Shown here in pieces: positions 25,887 through 34,366 of a stretch of 64,000 nt of DNA (within the stretch, counting starts at the first letter, position 1; each line of letters starts with the position of its first letter). The DNA comes from Rhodopseudomonas palustris (GTDB taxonomy: Bacteria; Pseudomonadota; Alphaproteobacteria; Rhizobiales; Xanthobacteraceae). The notes under the pieces are model-generated. The model did no database searches, was not told the origin of the DNA, and was given only the letters and a program-made list of their open reading frames with translations. The DNA is taken from contig NZ_QYYD01000008.1 of assembly GCF_003591005.1 (NCBI RefSeq), positions 1 to 64,000 of the forward strand. Reading direction: 5' to 3'. Made by a program: the position numbers and the translations under genes.

Positions 25887-26602
25887 GGCGCGTCTCCTTT
25901 GTCGAACATGATGTCGATGTGGGTGCGCAGCAGCGCGCGCGCGTCGAGCGGCGCGAAGCGGTTGAACAGGCCCTGCCACACCACGGTCAGCATTGCCGGC
26001 GCCATCAGCAGCTGCGGATAGTCGAGCAGCGCCTTGTTGCGGATCTCGCCGCGCTCGAGGCCGTAGGCGATCACCCGGCGCATCGCCGCGATGCCGTGGA
26101 CGACGACCTCGCGGTAGTGAAACTCGGCCAGCGACGGAAACCGCTTTCCCTCGGAGATCAGCAGCCGCAACAGGTCGGCGCGCTTGGTCTCGGTCACCTC
26201 GCGCACGAACACCTCGACGAAGCTCTCGAGCATCGCCCGCGCCGAGATGCCGGGCCGCGGCGGAGCACCGAGTTCGCCGATCAGCGGCAGCAGCGAGAAC
26301 CGAAGCAACTCCTGGAACAGTGTCTCCTTGTCGGCGAAGTAGAGATAAATCGTGCCCTTGGCGACGCCGGCACGCTTGGCGACGTCTTCCAACCGAGTCG
26401 CCGCGAATCCACGCGCCGTGAACTCGTCCAGTGCCGCCTCGACGATCGCGGCCCGGCGCTCGGCCGCACGCAGCGCGCGGACCGAGGACAAGTCGTCTTC
26501 CCGTTTTGGCGGAGCTGCCGCCTTGCCGCCGCTTGCGGGGCGCTCGGCCTTGGCTCGCTTCGAGCCCGCCGCTTGAACCGATGTGTGTGTCGACTTAGCC
26601 AT
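25883..26602 (-). CDS. TetR-family repressor of the ABC export operon
   Basis: 239 residues. A 45-residue Lys/Ala-rich lead is followed by the TetR DNA-binding domain (AIVEAALDEFTARGFAATRLEDVAKRAGVAKGTIYLYFADKETLF in sense, about 52-96) and a helical effector domain with the YbiH/TetR_C-like pattern. First gene of a tightly overlapped unit tetR-hlyD-ATPase-permease. The start codon (26602-26600) touches a 36-bp perfect palindrome, which is almost certainly its own operator. The inducer is probably an export substrate. Confidence 0.92.
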   Translation of the reverse strand: MAKSTHTSVQAAGSKRAKAERPASGGKAAAPPKREDDLSSVRALRAAERRAAIVEAALDEFTARGFAATRLEDVAKRAGVAKGTIYLYFADKETLFQELLRFSLLPLIGELGAPPRPGISARAMLESFVEVFVREVTETKRADLLRLLISEGKRFPSLAEFHYREVVVHGIAAMRRVIAYGLERGEIRNKALLDYPQLLMAPAMLTVVWQGLFNRFAPLDARALLRTHIDIMFDKGDAP

Positions 26603-26603
26603 C

Positions 26604-26639
26604 CATTGATTATGACTGACCGGTCAGTCATAATCAATG
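26604..26639. promoter_or_regulatory. 36-bp perfect palindrome, TetR operator
   Basis: Each 18-base half is the exact inverse complement of the other, centred between 26621 and 26622, with the core TGACTGACCGGTCAGTCA, a form well known for TetR repressors. It begins one base upstream of the tetR ATG, so binding would cover the ribosome-binding region of the DNA. A site this long could hold two TetR dimers. Confidence 0.85.
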
Positions 26640-26700
26640 CTACGTTGGTATCTGCGCTGATTGGGCCACGCCGCGCCCTGGTTTGTCCTGGATGTGGGGT

Positions 26701-27855
26701 TCAGGCGAGAACGCGGTTTCGGCCGCTGCGCTTGGCGCGGTAAAGCGATTGATCGGCCCGCAGGATGGCGTCGGACAGGCCTTCGTCCGGCTGGGCGATC
26801 GCGGCACCGATGCTGACGGTGACGACCCGGCCCGGGCCGAGGGCGGGATGCGGGATGCCGAGGTCGCTGACGGCGCGGCACAGCCGCTCGGCCGCCTTCA
26901 TCAGATTGGGCTCGTCCATACCGGGCAGCACCACTGCGAACTCCTCGCCGCCATAGCGCACAACGATGTCGCAGGACGGCCGCACGTTGAGCCGGATCGC
27001 CGCGACGATCTGCTGCAGGCAGACATCGCCGGCGGCGTGGCCGCCATGGTCGTTGAACAGTTTGAAATGATCGACGTCGATCATCAGCGCGCCCTGGCCG
27101 AGCAAGGGCACCAGCGAGGCTTCGTCCTGATCGATCAGTTCGTCGAGATAGCGCCGATTGAACGCGCCGGTCAGTGGATCGGTGTTGGACAGTTCGGCGA
27201 GCGCCTCGTTGGCCTGGCGCAGCGACTGCTTGAGCAGCGCGTCGTTGCGGCGAATCTCGGTGAGCTCGGCGATCTGCTGATCCTTGCGACGGCGGCCGCG
27301 CAACGCCATCCACCCCGCAACCACGCTGCAGACGACGAGGTCGAGATTCCTCATGGCCGGCGGCCATGTCAGGCCGCTGATGGTGATTGCCACGTAGACC
27401 GCGGTAGCCGCCGTGGTCATGACCACGGTGATCCGCCATGGTACTCCGGACAGCAGGGTCGCGCAGAAGATCAGGAACAGCGCCACCATCAGGTAACGGC
27501 TGGCATAGGGCTCATTCGCCCATTGGCCGATCGTCACCACCGCGGCGACGAACGCAAAGATCATGGCGGCATGGACCGCGGAGGCCAGCATCCTCTTATT
27601 CGACCACAGGAGGAGGCTGAGTCCGAGCAGCCCGAGCGGCATGACGACGCCGAGCCGCAACGCCAACGCATTTGCGAAATGGACCGCGTCGAGGGCGATC
27701 AGGTCGATGCTGATCGCCAGCAGATTCAGCATCAGATTGGCGATCAGCGAGCGCTGCTGGGTGCCACGGTTTCTGTTTTCGTCGCTCACGACAACGTTCG
27801 GCGCACCGCGTCGATCGCGGGCTCTGGAAGGTCGATCGGTGACGATGTCGATCAT
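26701..27855 (-). CDS. Membrane GGDEF diguanylate cyclase
   Basis: 384 residues. About six hydrophobic helices (roughly 40-200) are followed by a coiled linker (LKQSLRQANEALAELS) and a GGDEF domain beginning at NTDPLTGAFNRRYLDELI. The active site is GGEEF (RYGGEEFAVVLPG), with the metal Asp in LMIDVDHFKLFND, so c-di-GMP synthesis is expected. The position five residues before GGEEF reads PSCD and not RxxD, so the usual product-inhibition site is missing. Monocistronic, tail facing the tetR operator region. Confidence 0.92.
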   Translation of the reverse strand: MIDIVTDRPSRARDRRGAPNVVVSDENRNRGTQQRSLIANLMLNLLAISIDLIALDAVHFANALALRLGVVMPLGLLGLSLLLWSNKRMLASAVHAAMIFAFVAAVVTIGQWANEPYASRYLMVALFLIFCATLLSGVPWRITVVMTTAATAVYVAITISGLTWPPAMRNLDLVVCSVVAGWMALRGRRRKDQQIAELTEIRRNDALLKQSLRQANEALAELSNTDPLTGAFNRRYLDELIDQDEASLVPLLGQGALMIDVDHFKLFNDHGGHAAGDVCLQQIVAAIRLNVRPSCDIVVRYGGEEFAVVLPGMDEPNLMKAAERLCRAVSDLGIPHPALGPGRVVTVSIGAAIAQPDEGLSDAILRADQSLYRAKRSGRNRVLA

Positions 27856-28050
27856 GCCGTCGCGCGCCTCATCAAACCACTACAGATGAAGCCAGCTCGC
27901 TTAAAGACCCCTTACACGCGGCCTCCGCGCGGCTGCGGCTCGCGGGCGCATGCCTAACGCGAGTTGAACCGCCGCACCCGCCGGAACCACCCGGCGGGAA
28001 CGACCTCCATCGGCTGGGATTGTCGTCGGACAAACCACAGGGAGCACGCC

Positions 28051-28260
28051 ATGATATCGACCGAATGGCTCTGGGGCATCGGAATCCTCATTCTCGCGGC
28101 GGCGTTGATCTACGCTGTCATGCGCAATCGCCAACGCACCGCGGCCGAAAAGCAGCTGACCGAGGCCGCCACCAAGGCGAACTATCGCGCGGAAGAACGC
28201 AAGGACAGCGGACGCCCGGTTCCCGGCGCCGGCGAACGCGCCCAAACCATGCCGGACTAA
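28051..28260 (+). CDS. Small single-pass membrane protein
   Basis: 69 residues: a hydrophobic N-terminal helix (LWGIGILILAAALIYAVM) and a charged, Lys/Arg/Glu-rich cytoplasmic tail. ACAGGGAGCACGCC precedes ATG 28051. A longer frame exists upstream but lacks a ribosome site. No known domain. Confidence 0.65.
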   Translation: MISTEWLWGIGILILAAALIYAVMRNRQRTAAEKQLTEAATKANYRAEERKDSGRPVPGAGERAQTMPD

Positions 28261-28289
28261 GCAGCTTCGCGCCCGCGGCCGGCGCCGGC

Positions 28290-28700
28290 TCAGGTGTGGA
28301 ACTTGAGGCCGTCGAGGATCTTGTCGACGACTTTGCGTTCGGCCCGGACCGCAATGCCGACCAGATCGAGATCGGCGCGTTGCACGGCTCTGACCGCTTC
28401 GCGGTTGGCAGCGTCATGCGTGGTTTTGAACATTTCGGCGGTGTAGATCGCCGGCGTCACGCTGCGCGCCAGCGACCGCTCGAGGGCGCGAGCCAGAGCA
28501 GGCCGATCGGCGCCGTAAATCAGGATCGGCTGCCCGATCAGTGCATGATACGGCGTAGCACTGCCGTCCTGATACGGCTCGCCGATACTATCCGGAAACG
28601 CCGCGGCAATTCCCGACGACAGGAACGCGGCGACGTTCAGCTTCTGCCAGGCTTCGAGATCGGTGCGGATCACCAAGGCGATTTTGGTATCGAACTGCAT
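28290..28700 (-). CDS. DUF2000 family protein
   Basis: 136 residues, soluble. Begins MQFDTKIALVIRTDLEAWQKLNVAAFLSSGI and contains PYQDGSATPYHALIGQPILIY, features of the DUF2000 family (related to peptidyl-tRNA hydrolase II-like folds). No activity is established. Stands 42 bases downstream of the DUF4189 gene on the same strand; a link is not evident. Confidence 0.75.
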   Translation of the reverse strand: MQFDTKIALVIRTDLEAWQKLNVAAFLSSGIAAAFPDSIGEPYQDGSATPYHALIGQPILIYGADRPALARALERSLARSVTPAIYTAEMFKTTHDAANREAVRAVQRADLDLVGIAVRAERKVVDKILDGLKFHT

Positions 28701-28742
28701 GGCGATCTCGTAGCCGGAAATCGTCGGCCTGTCAGCCCACCC

Positions 28743-29120
28743 TCACCCCTTGGCGTCGCAGGCCCAGGCGCGGATCACGCATTGCTTGCCGCCGAACTCG
28801 TAGCACTTCCGCGTGGCCTCGTTCAGCGACGAGGAAATCTTGGCCTCGACCGCGTAGCCATGCGCGCCGCAAGGGTTGAGCATATCGATTGCCAGCGCCG
28901 CGCAGGCGCGGCGCATGGTGATGGTCGTGCAGTCGCCGCTGCATTTCTTGCGGGCTGCGTCGATCGCGGCGGCCTCGGCCGCGTAGTCGAACGCCTGGCC
29001 GTAGGCGCCGCATTTGCCGACCGCCATGGCGCCGGCGGCGTGGGCCGGGACGATCGCAGTTGCCAGCACCCATACGGCAGCACAAAGCGCGCGACGGCGC
29101 GCGGCAATCAACAAAGCCAA
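28743..29120 (-). CDS. Secreted DUF4189-type protein
   Basis: 125 residues from TTG 29120, which has a good GGAGGATAAT site directly upstream. The signal peptide ends near PAHAAGA. The mature part has six Cys (KCGAYGQAF, KKCSGDC, RACAAL, NPCGAHG, KCYEFGGKQC), in the pattern of DUF4189 domains, which are small disulphide-rich exported proteins of unknown role. Confidence 0.75.
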   Translation of the reverse strand: MALLIAARRRALCAAVWVLATAIVPAHAAGAMAVGKCGAYGQAFDYAAEAAAIDAARKKCSGDCTTITMRRACAALAIDMLNPCGAHGYAVEAKISSSLNEATRKCYEFGGKQCVIRAWACDAKG

Positions 29121-29204
29121 ATTATCCTCCCCCGAGGTGATGCCCAGGGAACTTTACGGGAGGAGGGCTTTCGACTTGGTGAATAATCCGTGGCTGCCGA
29201 GAGG

Positions 29205-30818
29205 CTAAGTACTGCGCGCCCGCGCCAGCGCGTCCGGCGTGTCGATGTCGAGGAAGGCGCCTGCGCCTTCGACCGGCAGCTCGGTGACGGCCTCGGCGTG
29301 CTTGGCGATCAGGTGACGCGCGCCGACGTCGCCGCCGAGCGTCATCAGCTCGGCGAAGAACCGCCGCGACCACAGCACCGGGTTGCCGCGGCGGCCATCC
29401 GCGACCGGGACTACGATCAGCGCGCCACGATCCGGGTCGAACGCGTCGATCAGCCGGTCGAGTAGCTCCGTGCCGACCAGCGGCATGTCGCCGAGGCAGA
29501 CGATGGCGCCATCGGCGTCGTCGCCGACCGCCGCGATGCCAGCCTTCACCGAGGAGGCCAAGCCTTCCGCGTAGTCCGGATTGGGCACGAAGCTGACATC
29601 GAGCCCGGCCAGCGCCGCTTCGACCTGATCGGCCTGATGGCCGGTGACGACGATCGGGCGCGCCGGGCCAGAGCCCGCTTTGCAGGCGAGCACCTGCTCG
29701 GCGACGATGCGGACCAGCGGCTTGCCGTTCAGTTCCGCCAGCAGCTTGTTGGGCCCTCCCATCCGGGTCGAACGGCCGGCGGCGAGAATAACCGCCGCGA
29801 CGTTACGGCCGCCTTCGGCAACCGGCACGCGCGGCTGCGGCCGCGTTACGATCTCCATCAGCAGCCCGCCGACGCCGAGGCCGGTGATATCGGCACGCGT
29901 GACCTCGAGGCCCGCCAGCAGCCGCATCAGCACCCAGTCGAAGCCGTTCTCGACCGGCGACCGCGCGCAGCCCGGCGCGCCGAGCACCGGCACGCCGGAG
30001 GCGCTGCCGATCAGCAACAGATTGCCGGGATCGACCGGCATGCCGAAATGCTCGACACGGCCGCCGACCGCTTCGATCGCCGCCGGGATCACGTCGCGAC
30101 GATCGGCGATCGCCGAGGCGCCGAATACGATCACCAGCTCGGCGCCGAGGCCGAGTAGCTCCTTCAGCGCGCCGGCAAGCTCCGCCTGATCATGCGCGAT
30201 GCGCCGCTCGGCGATGATCTCGGCGCCGGCCGGCGCGAGGCGCTCGGCGGTGACGCGCAGCGTCTTGTCGATTACCTTGGCGGCGAGGCCCGGCAATTGC
30301 GTCGAGACGATGCCGACGCGCTTCACCACATAGGGCGCGACCCGTAGCGCGGCGCCCTGCGCCGCTGCGACGGCGGCATCGCGCAGCCGTGCCTCGACGC
30401 CGAACGGGATCAGCTTCACGGTGCCGATCATCTCGCCTTCGACCACCGGCTTGAATGCCGGCAGCGTCGCGAAGGTGATGGCTTCGTCCACCGCGTTGAC
30501 GCGGTCCACCGCGGCGCGGTCGATCACCAGCACGCCGGCGCGGCTTGCGAACAGATTGGCGCGGCCGGTGAACGCGCGCTCGACCTGCGCGCCGTCGCCG
30601 GCGACAGCTTGCGCGACATCACCAGCGGCAACGTCTTCGGAGACGTCGCCGGGCTCGAGCTGCACAACCACGATCTCGGCGACGCCGGCCTTGTCCAGCG
30701 CGGCAACTTCAGCCTCGCCGATCAGCGTGCCCTTCTTCAGCAGCAGGCCGTTCTGGCGCAGCGAATGCACCGCGACGCCGCCGATCGCATCCGCCGGCCG
30801 CCGCGGACCGAACTTCAT
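29205..30818 (-). CDS. MoCo maturation fusion: molybdopterin-binding domain plus MobA/MocA-like nucleotidyltransferase
   Basis: 537 residues in two parts. About 165-330 is a MoeA/MogA-like molybdopterin-binding fold (VGIVSTQLPG, ELVIVFGASAIADRRD). About 339-537 is a MobA-like nucleotidyltransferase (AAVILAAGRSTRMGGPNKLL, VCLGDMPLVG), expected to attach CMP to the molybdenum cofactor, as MocA does for xanthine dehydrogenase family enzymes. Its start overlaps the end of the xdhC gene (ATGA at 30815-30818). It is the last gene of the cox-type cluster and matures the cofactor for the molybdenum subunit, which is itself absent from the window. Confidence 0.88.
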   Translation of the reverse strand: MKFGPRRPADAIGGVAVHSLRQNGLLLKKGTLIGEAEVAALDKAGVAEIVVVQLEPGDVSEDVAAGDVAQAVAGDGAQVERAFTGRANLFASRAGVLVIDRAAVDRVNAVDEAITFATLPAFKPVVEGEMIGTVKLIPFGVEARLRDAAVAAAQGAALRVAPYVVKRVGIVSTQLPGLAAKVIDKTLRVTAERLAPAGAEIIAERRIAHDQAELAGALKELLGLGAELVIVFGASAIADRRDVIPAAIEAVGGRVEHFGMPVDPGNLLLIGSASGVPVLGAPGCARSPVENGFDWVLMRLLAGLEVTRADITGLGVGGLLMEIVTRPQPRVPVAEGGRNVAAVILAAGRSTRMGGPNKLLAELNGKPLVRIVAEQVLACKAGSGPARPIVVTGHQADQVEAALAGLDVSFVPNPDYAEGLASSVKAGIAAVGDDADGAIVCLGDMPLVGTELLDRLIDAFDPDRGALIVVPVADGRRGNPVLWSRRFFAELMTLGGDVGARHLIAKHAEAVTELPVEGAGAFLDIDTPDALARARST

Positions 30819-31516
30819 GCCGCGGCCACTTTCGACGCCGCCGGCAGCCGCAGCATCGCGGTGATCTCGGCCATGATCGAGACCGCAATCTCGGCCGGCG
30901 ACACCGCACCAATGGCGAGGCCGATCGGCGCGTGGATGCGGCCGACATCCGCCTCGCTGGCGCCCTGCTCCTTCAGCCGCTCGACGCGGCGGCCATGCGT
31001 CTTCTTCGAGCCGAGCGCGCCGATATAGAAGCAGTCGCGTTCGAACGCGTGCAGCAGTGCCGGGTCGTCGATCTTCGGATCATGCGTCAGCGCCACGAAG
31101 GCAGTGTAGCGGTCGACGTTGAGCGGCGGCAGCGCGACGTCGGGCCATTCGGCGATCAGCGGCACGTCCGGAAAGCGCTCGGGGCTGGCGAAAGCGGTGC
31201 GCGGATCGACCACGGTGACGTCATAGCCGAGCGAGCGCGCCAGCGGCGCCAGCGCCTGACTGATATGCACGGCGCCGACGATCACCAGCTTGGCGGTCGG
31301 CGCGTAGACGTTGAGAAACAGCTTCCGGCCGTCCGCTTCGATGGTCGCGCTCTTGCCCATGCGCAGCTGCTTGGACAATTCGGCGGCGAGCGGATCGGCC
31401 GCGATATCGGCGGCCTTCACCAGCCGCTGCTCGCCGGTCGCGGTGTCGGTGACGACGATCGCCGGCCGCCGCGCGGCGCGCTCGGCGTTGAGCTGTTGCA
31501 GTGTCTCAAGTTTCAC
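30815..31516 (-). CDS. XdhC/CoxF-like MoCo insertion protein
   Basis: 233 residues. The C-terminal Rossmann-like XdhC_C domain is clear (KLVIVGAVHISQALAPLARSLGYDVTVVDPR, FVALTHDPKID, YIGALGSKKTHGRR). XdhC proteins bind molybdenum cofactor, help add the terminal sulphur ligand and insert it into the apo-enzyme. The N-terminal CoxI-type domain is on a separate polypeptide (31675-31998). Overlaps the downstream maturation gene by four bases. Confidence 0.88.
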   Translation of the reverse strand: MKLETLQQLNAERAARRPAIVVTDTATGEQRLVKAADIAADPLAAELSKQLRMGKSATIEADGRKLFLNVYAPTAKLVIVGAVHISQALAPLARSLGYDVTVVDPRTAFASPERFPDVPLIAEWPDVALPPLNVDRYTAFVALTHDPKIDDPALLHAFERDCFYIGALGSKKTHGRRVERLKEQGASEADVGRIHAPIGLAIGAVSPAEIAVSIMAEITAMLRLPAASKVAAA

Positions 31517-31556
31517 GTCAGCGCCCCACTTCTCTCGTCGCTACTCAGACTCAAAC

Positions 31557-31638
31557 TCCGTCATTGCGAGCGAAGCGAAGCAATCCAGCGTGGTGCACTG
31601 AGCTTCTGGATTGCTTCGCTTCGCTCGCAATGACGGGG
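31557..31638. repeat. Palindromic repeat, family B (inside the cox cluster)
   Basis: Near-perfect inverted ends (CCGTCATTGCGAGCGAAGC and its complement) around GCAATCCAG...CTGGATTGC. It lies between two co-oriented xdhC genes and would form a 35-bp-class stem in the transcript. Noncoding. Confidence 0.85.
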
Positions 31639-31674
31639 GAATTCCTCGTTGTCGGCCACTCTCGACCCAGCAGC

Positions 31675-31998
31675 CTAACTGACTTTCTCGACGAACACCC
31701 GAATGGTGCCGCCGCAACTCAGCCCGACCTTCCAGGCGGTCTCGTCGGCGACACCGAATTCCAAAAGCTTCGGCGCGCCGCTCTCGATCACGTCGAGCGC
31801 CTCGGTCACCACCGCGCCTTCGACGCAGCCGCCGGACACCGAGCCGAGGAAGCTGCCGTCGTCGTTAATCACCAGATTGGAGCCGGCGGGGCGCGGCGCC
31901 GAGCCCCAGGTCTCGACCACGGTCGCGAGCGCCACGCCGCGGCCGGCGCTCTTCCACGCTTCAGCGGCTTTGAGAATATCTTCGTTGCTGTCGAGCAT
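31675..31998 (-). CDS. XdhC N-terminal domain protein (CoxI-like)
   Basis: 107 residues consisting only of the XdhC_CoxI domain: VALATVVETWGSAPRPAGSNLVINDDG, FLGSVSGGCVEGAVV (the conserved Gly-Gly-Cys-Val-Glu-Gly) and the C-terminal LSCGGTIRVFVE. AGGAGACGTCCC precedes ATG 31998. Together with the separate 233-residue XdhC it probably forms a two-part cofactor chaperone. Confidence 0.88.
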   Translation of the reverse strand: MLDSNEDILKAAEAWKSAGRGVALATVVETWGSAPRPAGSNLVINDDGSFLGSVSGGCVEGAVVTEALDVIESGAPKLLEFGVADETAWKVGLSCGGTIRVFVEKVS

Positions 31999-32015
31999 GG
32001 GACGTCTCCTCGGCG

Positions 32016-33233
32016 TCACGCGGCGGAGCGGATCGCGCTAAAATGGTGTGGCGGCGGCGCCGACGACAGCGCCTCGATCAAGGTCTGCATCGACGTCAAG
32101 TTATGTACCGGACGGAATTCGTCAACGTAGGGTAGCATCATTTTGATGCCCTGGGCGCGCGGCTCGAACCCCTGATAGCGCAGCAGCGGGTTGAGCCAGA
32201 TCAGCCGCCGGCAGGAGCGGTGCAGCCGGTCCATCTCGAACGCCAGCTTGCTGTCGGCCTCGCGCTCCAGCCCATCGGAGATCAGCAGCACGATCGCGCC
32301 CTGCCCGAGCACGCGCCGCGCCCACAGCTTGTTGAAGACGTGCAGCGAGGTGGCGATCCGGGTGCCGCCGGCCCAGTCCTCGACCGAGGACGTGCAGCTC
32401 GCCAGCGCCTCGTCGGGATCGCGCTGGCGCAACGCCCGGGTGACGTTGGTCAGCCGGGTGCCGAACAGGAAGGTCGAGACGCGCTTGCGGTCGTCGGTGA
32501 TGGCGTGGAGGAAATGCAGGAACAGCCGCGTATACTCGCTCATCGAACCGGAGATATCCAAGAGCGCGACGATCGGCGCCGGCTTGTCGATCAGCCCGAG
32601 CCGGCGGATGTCGACGATCTCGCCGCCGCTGCGCAGCGAGGCGCGCAGCGTGCGGCGCAGATCGAGCTTGAGGCCGCGCTTGTCGGGCCGCACGCGGCGG
32701 GTGCGTAGCTCGGCCTGCGGCAGCTTCATGCGGTCGATGGCGCGGGTGACCTCGGCGATCTCCGCTGCGCTCATCTGCGCAAAGTCCTTCTTCTGCAGGA
32801 TCTCCTTGTCGGACACCGCGAGCCGCAGCTCCTGCTCCTCGGCGGACGGCAGATCGCGCGTCGCCGACGGCGACATCGCCTCCTGCACGCGGCGCGACGC
32901 CGGCGGCGGCTTCTTCTTGGCGGCGTCCGGCAGCGGAATCGAATCGAGCATGTTCTGCCAGTCCTCCGCGGCGCGGAAGAACAGCGCGAAGGCCTGCTCG
33001 AAGATGAGGAGATGCTCGCGACGCTTGACGAAGATCGCCTGCAGCGTGGCGTAGAGATCGCCGCGCTGGCCGATATCGATCAGCTGCAGCGCGTCCAGCG
33101 CATCGATCACCGCGCCCGGCCCGACCGGCAACCCGGCCGCACGCAGCGCGCGGGCGAAGCCGACGACGTTGTCGGCCATCCGGCCGGTCTCCGGATTGAG
33201 ATGATCCATCGCGGCAGTAGGGTTACGCTGCAT
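32016..33233 (-). CDS. coxE: CoxE-like VWA-domain protein
   Basis: 405 residues. The C-terminal half is a von Willebrand A domain with an intact MIDAS start DISGS (226-230), matching the CoxE family. The N-terminal half is helical and charged, with a Lys/Pro-rich linker near 105-115. In Oligotropha CoxE works with the MoxR ATPase CoxD to assemble the [CuSMoO2] site of CO dehydrogenase. ATG 33233 is used; in-frame ATGs at 33209 and 33179 are alternatives. A family A repeat separates it from coxD. Confidence 0.9.
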   Translation of the reverse strand: MQRNPTAAMDHLNPETGRMADNVVGFARALRAAGLPVGPGAVIDALDALQLIDIGQRGDLYATLQAIFVKRREHLLIFEQAFALFFRAAEDWQNMLDSIPLPDAAKKKPPPASRRVQEAMSPSATRDLPSAEEQELRLAVSDKEILQKKDFAQMSAAEIAEVTRAIDRMKLPQAELRTRRVRPDKRGLKLDLRRTLRASLRSGGEIVDIRRLGLIDKPAPIVALLDISGSMSEYTRLFLHFLHAITDDRKRVSTFLFGTRLTNVTRALRQRDPDEALASCTSSVEDWAGGTRIATSLHVFNKLWARRVLGQGAIVLLISDGLEREADSKLAFEMDRLHRSCRRLIWLNPLLRYQGFEPRAQGIKMMLPYVDEFRPVHNLTSMQTLIEALSSAPPPHHFSAIRSAA

Positions 33234-33300
33234 GGTTGGATCACCTGTCGGAATGACAAACTCTTAGTCAGTGCACAATCTCGCCGCTTGCACGGCCGGC

Positions 33301-33405
33301 TCCCTCTCCCGCTTGCGGGAGAGGGCTGGGGTGAGGGCGACGCGAGCGCAGTGCCTGGGGCTGCCCCTCACCCCACCCCTCTCCCCGCAAGAGCGGGGCG
33401 AGGGA
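33301..33405. repeat. Palindromic repeat, family A (between coxD and coxE)
   Basis: TCCCTCTCCCGC ttgc GGGAGAGGG hairpin and a second, inverted CCCCTCACCCC...GGGGCGAGGGA half. Same family as 1-116 and 455-590. The 219-base gap holds no gene. Confidence 0.8.
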
Positions 33406-33452
33406 GCGCGCTGCCGATGCGGCGAAAGCCACGCAATGAACTAATAAGGCTA

Positions 33453-34361
33453 TTACTTATCTTCGGTCGCGTCCTTCACCAGCTTCGCCAGCGCGTCGCC
33501 CTGCATTCGTGTGATGTCGTCCTGATACTTCAGCAGTGCGCCCAGGGTGTCGCCGACGACGGCGGCGGTGAGCGCGCGGGCGTCGAGTTCGGTCAGGGCC
33601 GTGGCCCAGTCGATGGTTTCGGCGACGCCGGGGGATTTGTAGAAGTCCTGTTCGCGCAGCGCCTGCACGAACCTGACGACCTGCGCCGACAGCTTTTCCG
33701 AAATCCCCGGCACCCGCGACTTGACGATCGCCAGTTCGCGCGCCGCGTCCGGATAGTCGACCCAGTGATACAAACAGCGCCGCTTCAGCGCGTCGTGGAT
33801 TTCGCGGGTGCGATTCGAGGTGACGATGACGATCGGCGGCGCCGGCGCCTTGATGGTGCCGAACTCCGGGATCGTCACCTGGAAGTCGCTGAGCACTTCG
33901 AGCAAATAGGCTTCGAACGCTTCGTCGGCTCGATCGAGTTCATCGATCAGCAGCACCGGCGCGCCGGCGACGTCCGGCTCCAGCGCCTGCAGCAGCGGGC
34001 GCTTGATCAGATAGTGCTCGGAGAAGATGTCGCTGGCGAGCTGGCCGCGATCGGTGTCGCCGGCGGCCTCCGCCAGCCGGATCGCGATCATCTGCGCCGA
34101 CGAATTCCATTCATACACCGCCGAGGCGACGTCGAGGCCCTCGTAGCATTGCAGCCGGATCAGCTTGCGGCCGAGCGCGGCCGACAGCACCTTGGCGATC
34201 TCGGTCTTGCCGACGCCGGCTTCACCTTCGAGGAACAGCGGCCGGCCCATGCGGAGGGCCAAAAACACGACCGTCGCGAGCGAGCGCTCGGCCAGATAGC
34301 CGCGCGACGTCAGCAGGTCGAGCGTGGCATCGACCGAGGCAGGCGCAGATGCCGTCGCCAT
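33453..34361 (-). CDS. coxD: CoxD-like MoxR AAA+ ATPase
   Basis: 302 residues. Walker A GEAGVGKT (46-53), Walker B LLIDELDRAD (about 137-146), sensor 1 IVTSNRTRE, and the MoxR-type C-terminal lid. CoxD acts as an unfoldase/chaperone with CoxE in building the active site of the molybdenum hydroxylase. Five bases separate it from the coxM stop, so it is in the same transcript as the structural genes. Confidence 0.92.
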   Translation of the reverse strand: MATASAPASVDATLDLLTSRGYLAERSLATVVFLALRMGRPLFLEGEAGVGKTEIAKVLSAALGRKLIRLQCYEGLDVASAVYEWNSSAQMIAIRLAEAAGDTDRGQLASDIFSEHYLIKRPLLQALEPDVAGAPVLLIDELDRADEAFEAYLLEVLSDFQVTIPEFGTIKAPAPPIVIVTSNRTREIHDALKRRCLYHWVDYPDAARELAIVKSRVPGISEKLSAQVVRFVQALREQDFYKSPGVAETIDWATALTELDARALTAAVVGDTLGALLKYQDDITRMQGDALAKLVKDATEDK

Positions 34362-34366
34362 GGCTG

